Shown piece after piece: positions 35,043 to 46,122 of a DNA stretch of 64,000 bases. A program made the translations under genes and the position numbers. This DNA is from Setoptus koraiensis. Lineage: Eukaryota > Arthropoda. The stretch is taken from NCBI GenBank assembly GCA_048013815.1, contig CM106585.1:18600001-18664000 (forward strand), written 5' to 3'. A model generated the notes under the pieces. The model searched no databases. It saw only the letters and a list, made by a program, of their open reading frames with translations, and was not told the DNA's origin. Each line of letters begins with the position of its first letter. The first letter of the stretch is position 1.

Positions 35043-37667
35043 TCAGGCGATGGTTAGATGGACTGGACGGGCACAAAGAGAGCAGGATTGTATGGCTAGG
35101 TAGCGACATCGGCATTCCATACAATCTATCAGCTTGAAATAAACAACGCGATTATGTTGCTCTTGTTGTTGTTGTTGTTTTTGTTGCTGCTGCTGCTCTG
35201 CCTGGTGACAGGGATTTTTGGTGTTTTGAGATTTCTGCTGCTGGTCATGAAGTTTGAGGTGGCTTGCATGGCACATATTGCTGCTGTTCATCATCGTGAC
35301 GCAACCATGATGATTATGCTGCTGATGGTGACAGGAATTTGGTATTACAGCAATCATGTTGTTGTTTGATACACTTGCTGCAACAGCGCTCGATTGCTCG
35401 GACGCTTCATTTATTGCTGCTGCGACTTTATTATCGCCAATGATGTTGTCGCCGACATTTCCAGTGCTGCAAATAGGCGTCGCAACCTCTACAGCGATGG
35501 TGGCGGAATCATTTGTCAGATCTGATAGTACTCCATCGTCAAGATCGTCTTCTATGTCAATACTTGTATCTTCTTTCTCAAATTGTTGTTCAACTTCATG
35601 ATCTTGCACAGCGAGATGCTTCGCAGTATCACTTTTTATACAAGCCTGCTGTTGTTTTTGTAACATATGCTGCGTACATTGCTGCTGCTGTTGTTGTTGC
35701 TGCTGCTGCTGGTGTTGTTGCTGCTGGTGTTGTTGCTGCTGGTGTTGTTGCTGCTGGTGTTGTTGCTGTTGTTGTTGCAACAATTGCTTCTGGTGGTGTT
35801 GGTGATCTAACGCCGATTGATGCTGCTGGCGTTGGTGGTCAAAATTAAGCTTATAAGCCAAATCTCGTATCATATTCAATGTTAATCGTAGTTCGTGGCT
35901 CATCAGACATACCGTGCTACGTTGTACAACACTGAATAGTATTGTTAAATAATCAAACTTTAGAAGAGCATCGTCTGAAAAATGATTCGCTAAATAACTT
36001 TCCAACTTGGCCTGCTGCTGGCTCAAGTCGCTAAAGTCGATAAAAAATCTTGAACACATGTAGCGCTCAAGCGTCCTTATTTGATTGTTGTTCGTTGGTT
36101 TGTAGTTTCTAACTAATAAGTTGCAATATTTAAGCAATCCTCCGCCTCGAATCTCTTCAGGACTTCGGGTAGCAATAAGTTTGTTCTCAAGATGATATAG
36201 GGCCTCCTTGAAGTTACCATATTCCGATTGGCCCACAACAGTTGGGTAGAAGTTTTTCGAGATCACTGTGTACGATCTAGTCCTACTGCTCAATGATTGT
36301 TGTTGTTCATTGGTGGTGGACGACGACGACGATGATGATGATGTGGAAGATGATGATGACGAAAGTAGAATATTATGATCATTATCATAAGCGTAAATAT
36401 CGTCATAATCGCCATCACATGACACCGCCGACGATGAAGAGGATACAATCGATGATGAAGATGAGCAACCCGATGACGAGGCCACAGATGCCGTTGAGGC
36501 GCAAACTGTTGGATCTGAGGTCAAATAAGAATGATGGTTGGCTTCTGTTGTTGGGGCACAATCATAGAATTGCATTAATGAGTCTAGTATTATCTGGAAT
36601 GAGTCGACACTAAACTCAAACTTGCGCCTCATTCTATCGACGAATTTAAGCTCGATATTGTTGGGAGCCTGAGGTGGTGCTGGCTGATGATGGTGATGAT
36701 GATTTGAATGAGTGTTGTTGTTGTTATGATTGTTTAATCTGATGGAGCCGCCACCGGGATTGTTGGTTGTTGTGTGGTGGTGATTATTTGTTGTTGTTTT
36801 AAATTGTTGATTGTTGTTGCCGGTGTCTTGCTGTTGTTGCTGTTGCATGTAGTTAACTTGATGGTGAGCCTCTGGCACTGTTGCGGATTGCTGTTGCTGC
36901 TGTTGTTGCTGTTGGACACCTAACGAGATTAAACTCCATCTATCACCTTCGTTGACTTTGACCATCTTGTGTACGTAAGCTTCTTTGATGGCACAACTAC
37001 TGAGAGGCATTTGTTGCTGTTGAAGCGGTTGTTGTGACATAGAATTGTTGTTGTGCGGAAAGAATTCCTTAAGACATTCTAAAACTACGTCTCTTATCAC
37101 GTCGAATTTGTCCTCGTCAGACAAATCGGTGGCAAATATTAAATCAAGATCATTATACTGAGAATTTTCTGGAGCTAATATGTAGCTTGCGCCGCCACCA
37201 TTTAGTCTGATATCACGTATTTCTATCGAGTGTTCGTCTTGTAGTTTTGTTTTGACAAGGCGAATTAATTCTTTTAATTTAACATATAATGTTGGAAAGT
37301 CACCCCTGCCGTAAATGGGTATTGTTTGGTCCATAACGTAATCCAATCGTTTGACTTGTTCATAAGTGAGCACAGATGAGTGACTATCATTGTGGTATTT
37401 GTAGTGGCTCTTGGCGCTACTCGACATGCTTGGGTACTGCTGCTGCTGGTGCTGGCTTGCCGTGGGCTTGGGCGCGCTCACCTGGTTGAGAGGCTGGTTG
37501 TTAAAATGGGGCCGCTGCTGCTGGTTGTGGTAGGCATGGTTGGCGTGGCCGTTGTTGGCCGGCGACGATTTGTTGTATGAGGAGCGGCAACGCGAACTGA
37601 TATAATTAAAACTATTGCTGGGGGCCGCTTGCTGCTGCTGACTATTGCTTGTGTTGGTGGGCGACAT
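35043..37667 (-). CDS. TENT5: TENT5/FAM46 non-canonical poly(A) polymerase
   Basis: Single exon, 874 aa against about 390 in vertebrate TENT5 proteins; the excess is Q/N/H/S-rich. The nucleotidyltransferase core begins near residue 99 (VLTYEQVKRLD), has GRGDFPTLYVKLKEL, RLNGGGAS (155-162) and DLDLIF (171-176, metal-binding Asp), continues with KEAYVHKMVKV, ELKFVDRMRRKFEFSVDSF (about 337) and EEIRGGGLLKY, and ends with RYMCSRFFIDF (about 532-542) and STVCLMSHELR. Low-complexity inserts lie between core blocks. TENT5 enzymes add poly(A) to cytoplasmic mRNAs, many for secreted proteins. Where vertebrates have NGSAAG this protein has NGGGAS. The C-terminus has an unusual cysteine cluster (849-865). 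Confidence 0.93.
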   Translation of the reverse strand: MSPTNTSNSQQQQAAPSNSFNYISSRCRSSYNKSSPANNGHANHAYHNQQQRPHFNNQPLNQVSAPKPTASQHQQQQYPSMSSSAKSHYKYHNDSHSSVLTYEQVKRLDYVMDQTIPIYGRGDFPTLYVKLKELIRLVKTKLQDEHSIEIRDIRLNGGGASYILAPENSQYNDLDLIFATDLSDEDKFDVIRDVVLECLKEFFPHNNNSMSQQPLQQQQMPLSSCAIKEAYVHKMVKVNEGDRWSLISLGVQQQQQQQQQSATVPEAHHQVNYMQQQQQQDTGNNNQQFKTTTNNHHHTTTNNPGGGSIRLNNHNNNNTHSNHHHHHQPAPPQAPNNIELKFVDRMRRKFEFSVDSFQIILDSLMQFYDCAPTTEANHHSYLTSDPTVCASTASVASSSGCSSSSSIVSSSSSAVSCDGDYDDIYAYDNDHNILLSSSSSSTSSSSSSSSTTNEQQQSLSSRTRSYTVISKNFYPTVVGQSEYGNFKEALYHLENKLIATRSPEEIRGGGLLKYCNLLVRNYKPTNNNQIRTLERYMCSRFFIDFSDLSQQQAKLESYLANHFSDDALLKFDYLTILFSVVQRSTVCLMSHELRLTLNMIRDLAYKLNFDHQRQQHQSALDHQHHQKQLLQQQQQQHQQQQHQQQQHQQQQHQQQQQQQQQQQCTQHMLQKQQQACIKSDTAKHLAVQDHEVEQQFEKEDTSIDIEDDLDDGVLSDLTNDSATIAVEVATPICSTGNVGDNIIGDNKVAAAINEASEQSSAVAASVSNNNMIAVIPNSCHHQQHNHHGCVTMMNSSNMCHASHLKLHDQQQKSQNTKNPCHQAEQQQQQKQQQQQEQHNRVVYFKLIDCMECRCRYLAIQSCSLCARPVHLTIA

Positions 37668-37781
37668 GGCTCTACTGGGTGCTTGTGGGCATTATTGTGT
37701 GATGGGTTCAGGCGCGTCGATGTGGCCGCTTCGAACTGTTTCTTCAATCTGGTGCTTCAATCTGGCGCTCGTTATAATCGG

Positions 37782-37890
37782 TGCGGCGCTCGTGTTAATT
37801 CTATGATTTTGTCTGGTGCTCGCGTTAATTCTATAATTTCATCTGGCGCTCGCGTTAATTCTATAATTTTATCTGGCGCTCGCGTAGTTC
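37782..37890. repeat. 30-bp tandem repeat, about 3.6 copies
   Basis: Unit TCTGGCGCTCGCGTTAATTC plus 10 AT-rich bases, about 115 bp upstream of the TENT5 start codon, hence in its 5' UTR or promoter. Confidence 0.92.
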
Positions 37891-38619
37891 GGTCGGGCGC
37901 TTAGTTCGATCTTGCTGATTCGGTGGCTGGGCCCTGCTGACAGGCGCGACGTTCGGTGACTGTTGCGGCTCCTCTGGCGCACGATCTCACGACGATTACA
38001 ATCTCAACAATAATGATAATAATGATAATGGTGATAATAATAATAATGACGTAATGTGAATATCTCTTAACAACAATAGTAATCTCAATAATAATCAGTG
38101 TGTGTGTGTTGTCTCAGCGTCTCATATCGTCTCAGCGCGTCTCGTCTCGTCGCAAGTGCAATAGCGAGTGTAACAGCGACTGTAATAGCGAGTGTGTGAT
38201 AGTGCGAGTGAGCAGCGAGTCGACTGGCTAGCGAGTGAAAGTGAGTGCTAGTGCGAGTGTGTGTGTGTGTGTGTGTGTTCTATCGACGAGAAAATTCGTT
38301 GCTCGTCAATTTCGTCTAATTTTAAGCGGTGGTTTGTTGTTGTGCTGTGTGTGTGTGTGTGTGTGTGTTTGGTTGTTGCACCACAGAATGCAAGTGAGTT
38401 AGTGCCCGAGCGTCTGTTGCGAGCGAACGCGCACCGTGCACTGTGCATGCAATGCACTGACAGCGCTAGATGTGGATGGCACACGCTCTGCTGTCGGCTG
38501 CTGTCGGCTGCTGCTGGCTGCTATTGGCTGCCATTGGCTGCTGTTGGATCATCTCGCTTTCTCCCACTGCCAGCCAAGTTCTACGCCAGCCACTTCTACG
38601 CCAGCCAGTTCTAGGCCAG

Positions 38620-39182
38620 CCGACTCTGTGACACAGAGTCGGCAATGCACGCTCTGTGGTGCGCGCTCGGCAACGCAGAGTCGCCAATGCTGAGTCTGTA
38701 TTACAGAGTCTGTATTACAGACTGTAATGCAGGCCTGTATCGTACAGTATGCAGAGTCTGTGCCCAGCGAGTTCCATGCCAGCGCGCAACAACAATATCT
38801 GTCCTATAAGGCTTACACAGGCTTGTGGTATAAGCACGCAGCCAGGGCACGTCGCGCGCCAGTAGCCAGCTTGTTCGTCGCTCGCCTGTTCGTTCGATCG
38901 CGCCTGTTCGCTCGCCAATTTGTTCGATCGCGCCTGTTCGCTCGCCGCTCATTGGCTCGCCGTCCGGCCGGCCGGCCGCACAGGCTCTGCATCTCGGGCT
39001 GTGTGACTCGGGCTCTGCGACTCGGTCTCTGCGACTCGGTCTCTGCGACTCGGGCTCTGTAACGCAGGCTCGCAACGCAGGCTGCCAGCCTGAGTCCGGA
39101 TTGCAGACTCAGCGATACGGACTCTGCGATACAGACTCAGCACAAGACTGTAGACTCTACAGTGTAGACTCTACAGTGTAGA
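38620..39182. repeat. array of short CAGAGTC / GACTCTG motifs
   Basis: It starts with a 23-bp palindrome (38620-38642, 11-bp arms, 1-nt centre), continues with GAGTCTGTATTACA units, then CTGCGACTCGGTCT units (about 39000-39062), and ends in a tandem GTAGACTCTACAGT (about 39150-39182). Related motifs with GCACCACA and GCAGAACACAGT recur at 39445-39560. Confidence 0.75.
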
Positions 39183-40777
39183 GCGCTGTGTGGGACGCGG
39201 GCGGCAATGCAGTTGAGACGGTGCGGAAAGGCCGCCACACTCACGAGCCGTCAGCCGTGTGTTGCCATGCAGCAGCGCTGCTGAGCCACTCACAACCAAC
39301 AACTTGTGAGCTTGTAAGCTTGACTCAGGCTGGCCAGCCCGGTGAGCCCAAGTGAGCAGTACCTTGGTAGTACTATTCTGAGTATAAAGTTAGTGCGCGG
39401 TGAGTGGCGCTCGTCTTGCCAGCGCACACTGACAACTTGTGAGACTCGAGTCTGCACCACACGCTCTGCACCACAGTCTGTGCACCGCAGACTGTGCACC
39501 ACACACACTCTGCAGAACACAGTGTGCAGAACACAGTGTGCAGAACACGGTGCGCTGGCTCGGTGCGCTGGCTCGGTGAGCCGGCGAGCTCGTAATTGAG
39601 TTGAGACCGCGCGCCCCGAGCTCGCTGCCATTCCTGGCGCTCATGCACCGCAGGCGCTGCCGTGTGTTTGCCATAGTAAGCGATGATGATGATGATGATG
39701 ATGCCAAACATACAACAGATTGTACCATATTGCCGCTCTTAGAACGACGCTCGCCCCTTCCCCCCGCTCCCCAGTTTCCTTTCGCTGCTGGCGCGCACTA
39801 TATTGCACTATAGTCACCATAGTATAGCGCACTCTATTGCACACTCGCTCCCTAACACGGCTCTGGCATGGCTCTGGCATGGCTCTAATGTGGCTCCAAT
39901 GTGGCTCTTATATGGCCTGCATACCAGGGCTGCACAAGGCTCGCTCGCAGCCTGCGAGTCGCAGGCCAACCTGAGCCCGGCCCCCGCATTTCTGATGCGC
40001 AGCAACAAGCTCGCCAGACGGACTCAACGGAGCGACTCAACAGAGCGACCCGACAGAGCGACTCAGCCCGGCCGAGACACCAGCCGCTGGCTGAGCCGGG
40101 CTCAGTGCGCAAGTCTCGCGAGTCGCACTTGACACTGCAGCCAGCAGCCGGCAGCCGGCAGTGAGCAGCCAGAGCGGCGGCGGCTTATCGCGACAACAAC
40201 AACAGCGACACCAGTAGCGATATTCGAGTGCTAGTTTCGCCAGTTGAGCACAAGTTTCTCGTATCGTCCTGTACCTGTGTTCTTTTTAATAGGTGTCTAG
40301 TTTTCTAGAACAGTCCACAAGCTCGCAAGCTGTGAACCAGTTTTCATCTTTGTCGTCTATCGAAACGATTCATTTTTCTGTCGGCTCAATTCGCATTCCG
40401 CACACTCCCGCTCCCCGTCTGCCCGGTCCGCTTCTGCACCGCGCTCGCCATACCATGGCGGGCATACCCCGGCCGCCTGCGCATATTGCGCGTATGCACT
40501 GGCCAGCTTGTCTGGCTTGTCCGCCGCCGCCGCCAGCTGACAAGTTTATTACCCAATAAATATTCGCCGGCTACAATCGTGCGCAGCATTGCCGCCGCCG
40601 CCGCCGACAACAACAACGTGAGCTGTCAAGACAATGATCTTGCCAGCGAGCGATGGTAACAATCACGGATTACATAACCAACCTTGATCCGCAAAGGAAC
40701 TAACCGATCGCGCATACTAGTGACTTGATAAGGCAAGCTCGCCAGGCCTGACAGAATGTAACCTTTTCACATAATGT

Positions 40778-40816
<39 letters not shown>

Positions 40817-43800
40817 CTAAAAATACATTCTATTCTGGCTAACCCCCTCCCCCACCCGCTGACCCCATGTTAGGCCTGGTGCTGAGGACACACACACACA
40901 CAAGAGGATCTCGCTGTTGCGATTATTCTCTTGCGCCCCCGCAATGCGTACATATGTTGTGCGTAAACAACAACAACAACAACAACAGCCTGCCAACACA
41001 TTAATATAGTTCAAAGACATATAGCCTCTCTTGTTGTCATTTATCCCGGCCAGCCAAACCGATCCTCGTTTCCTATCGAGATGCCGTGCGCGACTTTACG
41101 TCGCTGCTGCCGCCGCCTCTGTATTAGAGAGTCTGTAATACACAATTTGTATAAAACTACTGGCTTTGCACTGCCGTCTACTGCGGAGAGCTCTCAACAT
41201 TGTTGTTGTTGTTGTTGTTGCCGGAAAAATGTTGTATCCCCCACCCCCTGTGTGCGTGTGTGTGTCCCAACTTTACTCTTATGGTGTGCGTGTGTGTGTT
41301 GCTAACAAGACCTCGAAATGTTGCTGTCGAATAGTTGCTGTAGTCATCATAAAAGACAAACATTGATCGATAGTTACTATCAATTATTATTATTCTTCTT
41401 TTTTCTGTGATTATCTAATTATTATTATTTGTTTACAAGCGCGACATTTCGTCAGCGACATCTAGTATGGGGTAGCACTTTTCATTCAGACTTTGTTTTG
41501 GCTTGGCGTACATTAAACACAGTGCATTAAGTAGTGTCAGACAGTATGTTTGCCTGGCTTTGTCGCTTCATTATTATTATTATCGATTGGTTGATTGATT
41601 AAAGCACTCAGCTATGCAGTGAATGCGGCCACATGATCATCATACCCATAGAATATTGTTATCTCTCTTTGCAAATCTCTTCGCTGTTGCTGCCACTACA
41701 ACAACATCAACATCAACATAATAATAATAATATAATAGTAATGATGATTGCCGAAACTTTCCACTTCTGTCATGATGCTGAAGGCTAGCAGACAGTCAGC
41801 TGTAGTGTCAAGCTAGTGACAGAAGCTCTCATTACATTATGAAGTCCATGCTATGCACTCCACAGTGCATCTCTCTCACTCTCTCACCATGAGTGTAAGC
41901 CTTCCAATAAAATCTTCTCTCTCTCCCCCGATTGCCACCCCAGTGCCAAATTGATAGGGCTTACAAGCGACGATGATCTAACCATCTAAAGCTTGGCACA
42001 CCTACTCAACAAGTGGCGCCCTCCATATGTGACATATGGTTTTACATTTTGGACATTTGAACAATGTTGTGAGAGTTATTTCACTCAAAACTAGAGGACT
42101 AGAACAGAGATGAGACGGCATGATAGCTGAAAGATGTTTGACAATCAACAACAGCAGCATTAGCAGCACTGATCGTTGATAAACGGCGCTAGATGGATAC
42201 AGATGGATAGATTGTTGTTGCAAGATTAGAGTAGATTGAATATTTCAAGCTCTTGGACCGGCTCTATCTTTATATCCATCTCCCATGCTCTGCCAAACCA
42301 TCGCAATGTAGCTGCGAGTATAAACTCTTTTGATACTCTCCTTTTCACTCTATCGCTCGCTGTCTCTGTCTCTCTCTTTTACGGTCGCCACCATACCATC
42401 GCCACTCTGTTTGCTTTGGTTCATAAAAATTGATTCTTTCCAAACGATGTATTGTGTCGGTGCTAGTTGTTGCTCTTTCAAGAAGACTTTCTCAATCAAT
42501 ACTCGGTAGCTCGAATATAACCCGAACTGTGCCAACTACCAACTAGGCCGATAACAATCAATGTCTACTTATTTGGAAAGGGCCATCTTTTTGAGAAATC
42601 ATGAAAAATATAACAACAAAAAGCAAGAGTTCCTATTTCCTATCAGGTAGTATCATCGTTAGCATAATGGCTCCTGACAGTTGATTCGCTACCACCTGTT
42701 AAATGTGAAGCAAATTAAGCGATGCGTAACTAATGGCCTATGGATGACGATGCCAGCGGTGGAATAGAATTTAATGAAAACAAGTGTCTTAATATTATGT
42801 AATTATGTTCTCTCAGGCGGCCTAACTTGTCTCTACAGTATAGTAATATTTAGAGTGGTGGTTATTGTTGTTATTTTACTGCAGTGGTGATAATTACCGC
42901 ATATAAAATATACACACTACAGCATTTTTTCACACTTAACTTTGTTATTGGCTGTGTATACTCTATTGTTATACTATTATTATGATTATTAAGTATTAAT
43001 AGTATTACATGTTACAGCAGTTGCCGGTTGGCCGGGCTGTTGCCAATGCCAGGAAAGAAAAACAATTGATTGGTTGTGTTATTTGTGCCTGTAAACATGA
43101 AACAAAAGAACCAATCAACAGCTCATCATACTCTTTATTTACCTGGCATTAATGCAAATACAACAGCCGACACCGACAGACTAACACTTTGATCCGCTTG
43201 CCAAAAGTCGTCCGGGCGGCCGACTGGCGCTCGCAAGCTTCTCAAGTGACTGGCCATCTAAACAATTGTCACTTGATTGGTTTGCAGGGTCAACACAGAT
43301 GAGCGTCATCACAATGTGATCATAGATAATATTGATCAACATTACGTCATTCGTCAAGATCATCATCATTGTGTGCATCAGTTAATATTGAGTGTTGGTT
43401 TGTTTCTTTTGTTATGCATGATGCAAGCATGCAGTAGAGTTTTATAGTCGAGTCTAATCGAATTGGATTGAATGGATTATATGTTACGCCCCATTCCAAG
43501 AGCAGACCTTTTTTGAAGGTCTTCAAACGCAGCTTTGAGCTTCCTCTCATATTCAAACCGCAAAATAACAACAACAAACTGACAGAACTCAACTTTGGCC
43601 TCGAAGATTCTCACCGACATATGACTGCAGAATATCTGCGTACATTACAAGTACACAGTATATACTGTGAACACAGATAAACACAAGTGTAGACAAGTGG
43701 ATCGAGACTAGAGTAGATTGTTATCATCAAACATTTATTTTTATTAAATTTGTATCATCAACACAATATACATATACATATATATATCTTTTTTTTTGTC

Positions 43801-44056
43801 ATTCCACAACAAACTATCGATGACAGAAGCACCCTCGATAAATCGATGATATCATGACTCATTCATTCTTATTGTATATGACAACAAATGAAAAGAAAAG
43901 AAGGCCAGATTTGTGGCAAGACTTTCTGCTCTAATTTAAGCTGTGTTGTTTTTTGCTGTCGACATCACAGGCCCACCAGTACAAAATTTTAACAAATCGA
44001 CGTGCTTGTCTCCTCCCCGCTCGTTCTTTGTCGCTATATCACCCACTCGTAGCTGA

Positions 44057-44289
44057 ATAACGTTTATTTCTAGTGCTTTTATGTAAACTGTTCCATTTAG
44101 ACTATGTGTCTAATCATGATGTTAAAGTTATGTATTGTTACTCTATATATAAGTATAGAGAGCGAGAGAAAGAGAGAGATAGATATATATAATTTAGCCA
44201 ACCCAGACACATAACGTTTCTTTCTAGTGCTTTTATGAAAACTGTTCCATTTAGACTATGTGTTTAATCATGTTGTTAAAGTTATGTAT
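44057..44289. repeat. 79-bp direct repeat pair
   Basis: 44057-44135 and 44211-44289 match in 75 of 79 positions, separated by a GA/TA-rich spacer. It lies about 400 bp downstream of the GDAP2-like gene's stop. Confidence 0.93.
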
Positions 44290-44691
44290 ATATCTATCTA
44301 TCTTGCTAGCTCACACACGCATAAGGTCCAACACTCCAAATATTAGCACCACATTAATGGGTGGAGAGGCATTCATTCGCGAACCATGGCGCTAGTTAGA
44401 GCCAATCATTCATTGAGATAGTCTCATTCTCTCGCACTGACTGTCTCGCTCTCTTTGTAGTAAATCCCATAGTGTGATAAATAGTTTAGCCTATTCAATC
44501 AGCTAAAATCCAGATTACTATTATCTGGCTTAGAGCCAACTACTTCTACTGCAGTGTACTGTACAGTTTGTTTCTGCAAACACAAGCACAGTTTTAGTTG
44601 CTGTATTCATGGTTATGATACTAGCACTAAGTCGGTTAGTCAGTCAATTATTATGTCAGCTACTAATTTACTTAAAGCTAGATTTTTATTA

Positions 44692-45573
44692 CTATAGTAA
44701 CGAGCATATGGACTTGCGCGCAACCTGGCTTGCGGAAGCGGCCAATCGTTTCTTGTCTAGATCATCACGCATGCGACTAAACTGACTATGTCCAACAGCT
44801 ATAGATAGATCTAGACCGGACGACAAATCTATTGAGGTGGTCTTGGTGGAAATTCTGATAGCCCTCTCTGGTATCACAGGTTCGCCATTGATGCCCCCAA
44901 TAGATTGGTTTAGACAATAGCACGCAATCTCTTCTTCAATATCACATCTTGGAAAATAATAGGCCATTACGGTCTCGTATAATTCATGAAGGCTTTCATC
45001 AATACAGATGACAATCATATCAAAATTATTTTGTTTCTTTTCTAATATGCGTCTGATGACGCGCAATTGCATGTGACAATTGTCCTCTGGTGGATAATTT
45101 GATTTTGTTGTTGTAACAGGCGGCATGACTAGAGTCCGGAACTTTTGTTCGATGGTGGTCTCCAAAATACGAAAATAAACATGAAATAAGGCAGTTTCGG
45201 CAGCAGTCTTATATTTGGGCTTGTACTTTGGCGGTACGGCATGTATGATGTATTTGACATTAGACTTGAAACCCGGCGTAACTTTGACATCGCACGTTCT
45301 ACAAGTTTTCACTCTACGCAAAGCATACTCTAGCTCTTTGCCGGCTAATGCGGACAGGTCCGAATTGATCTCGGTGAAGTTTTCGTTGGTTGGATGCACC
45401 AGTGCGTCGGCCTTGATGCCGGCCATTGCTGATGTGGTGAGAGAAATTCTCTTGTTTATTTCTTCGTTTTTGGGGAATGGCGTTTTTGGCCAGACTCGCG
45501 TCTCCACGGAACGGACGAATTGTAAATCGGTCGAATTGCTTATACCGGCGCCCCAATGTGCAATCCCTGCCAT
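44692..45573 (-). CDS. GDAP2: GDAP2-like macrodomain protein lacking the CRAL-TRIO domain
   Basis: Single exon, 293 aa. The macrodomain covers about residues 45-215: ADALVHPTNENF, SALAGKELEYAL, CRTCDVKVTPGF and KYIIHAVPPKYKPKYKTAAE follow human GDAP2 closely, as do YPPEDNCH, YFPRCDIEEE, GEPVIPERAIRIS and GLDLS. Human GDAP2 continues for about 200 residues into a CRAL-TRIO (Sec14) lipid-binding domain. Here the protein stops at SICSLL and AATAAA begins one base after the stop, so the short form looks genuine. GDAP2-type macrodomains are thought to be poor ADP-ribose binders. It is divergent from Ubc9, with which it shares an 18-nt inverted repeat over the start codon. Confidence 0.85.
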   Translation of the reverse strand: MAGIAHWGAGISNSTDLQFVRSVETRVWPKTPFPKNEEINKRISLTTSAMAGIKADALVHPTNENFTEINSDLSALAGKELEYALRRVKTCRTCDVKVTPGFKSNVKYIIHAVPPKYKPKYKTAAETALFHVYFRILETTIEQKFRTLVMPPVTTTKSNYPPEDNCHMQLRVIRRILEKKQNNFDMIVICIDESLHELYETVMAYYFPRCDIEEEIACYCLNQSIGGINGEPVIPERAIRISTKTTSIDLSSGLDLSIAVGHSQFSRMRDDLDKKRLAASASQVARKSICSLL

Positions 45574-46122
45574 GTCTAAAGGCGGCTTTGTTTATTGTTA
45601 AATATTGTTAATTTATCCACCAATGGGACGGAATAGACGAGAATAATAATATTAATTTTTAACAACAACGGAATGATAATAATATGTACAATGTTTAACA
45701 ATATAAATGTATATATAACAGTAATAATAAATGATAAGACTCTTATCTTATAAGAGGCCGATAATCAATTGTTTCATGTGTGTAACTTTGTGCGTGCTGG
45801 GTGGAACTCAATGTTTCCCCCCAATAATTCAATCAACGTTGCACTCTGCCCGCTTGTCCGTCTGTCTGTGTGTGCGTCTATTTGTTGGTGTGCAAGACAC
45901 ACAAACAGACTTACACATGAAACAAATGATGAATACAAACAACACAATTTATTATTGGCCTCCCAACATTGATTTCTACTACATATATTATCATTATCAT
46001 TCAACTATAATTTGACATCATCACTATTATTATTATTATTATTCTCATCTCTCAGGCAGACAATATTTAACAGACAATATTTAAAAATCAACACAGCCAC
46101 CTTGAGACATGGCAGGGATTGC
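45560..46122. repeat. 18-nt inverted repeat over two divergent start codons
   Basis: 46105-46122 (AGACATGGCAGGGATTGC, containing the Ubc9 ATG) is exactly the reverse complement of 45560-45577, which contains the ATG of the GDAP2-like gene. Both proteins therefore begin MAGIA. Confidence 0.9.
45574..46108. promoter_or_regulatory. shared divergent promoter region, GDAP2-like / Ubc9
   Basis: 535 bp between two divergent start codons, AT-rich, with ATT repeats near 46025-46042 and a duplicated CAGACAATATTTAA (about 46056-46084) just before Ubc9. No TATA box stands out. Confidence 0.5.

Larger units (their letters stand above)
37668..44691. other. gene-free region upstream of TENT5
   Basis: No supportable gene in 7 kb. 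It should contain the TENT5 promoter and 5' UTR. Content: a 30-bp tandem repeat (37782-37890), TG runs (38253-38280, 38347-38368, 40769-40814), a dense array of CAGAGTC-type repeats (38.6-39.6 kb), and a duplicated 79-bp element (44057/44211). From about 41 kb composition returns to AT-rich. Confidence 0.5.

Noticed and set aside
42647-42702. tRNA-like segment with GTTAGCATAATGG
   Set aside because: Ends can pair (CAGGTAG / CTACCACCTG) and the D-arm-like part resembles tRNA-Gln, but there is no T arm and the length is too short; at best a tRNA-derived relic.
15447-44289. CRISPR array or transposon ends
   Set aside because: Repeats are microsatellites, minisatellites or lone hairpins; no regular repeat-spacer pattern, no transposase coding and no terminal-repeat pair with target-site duplication was found.
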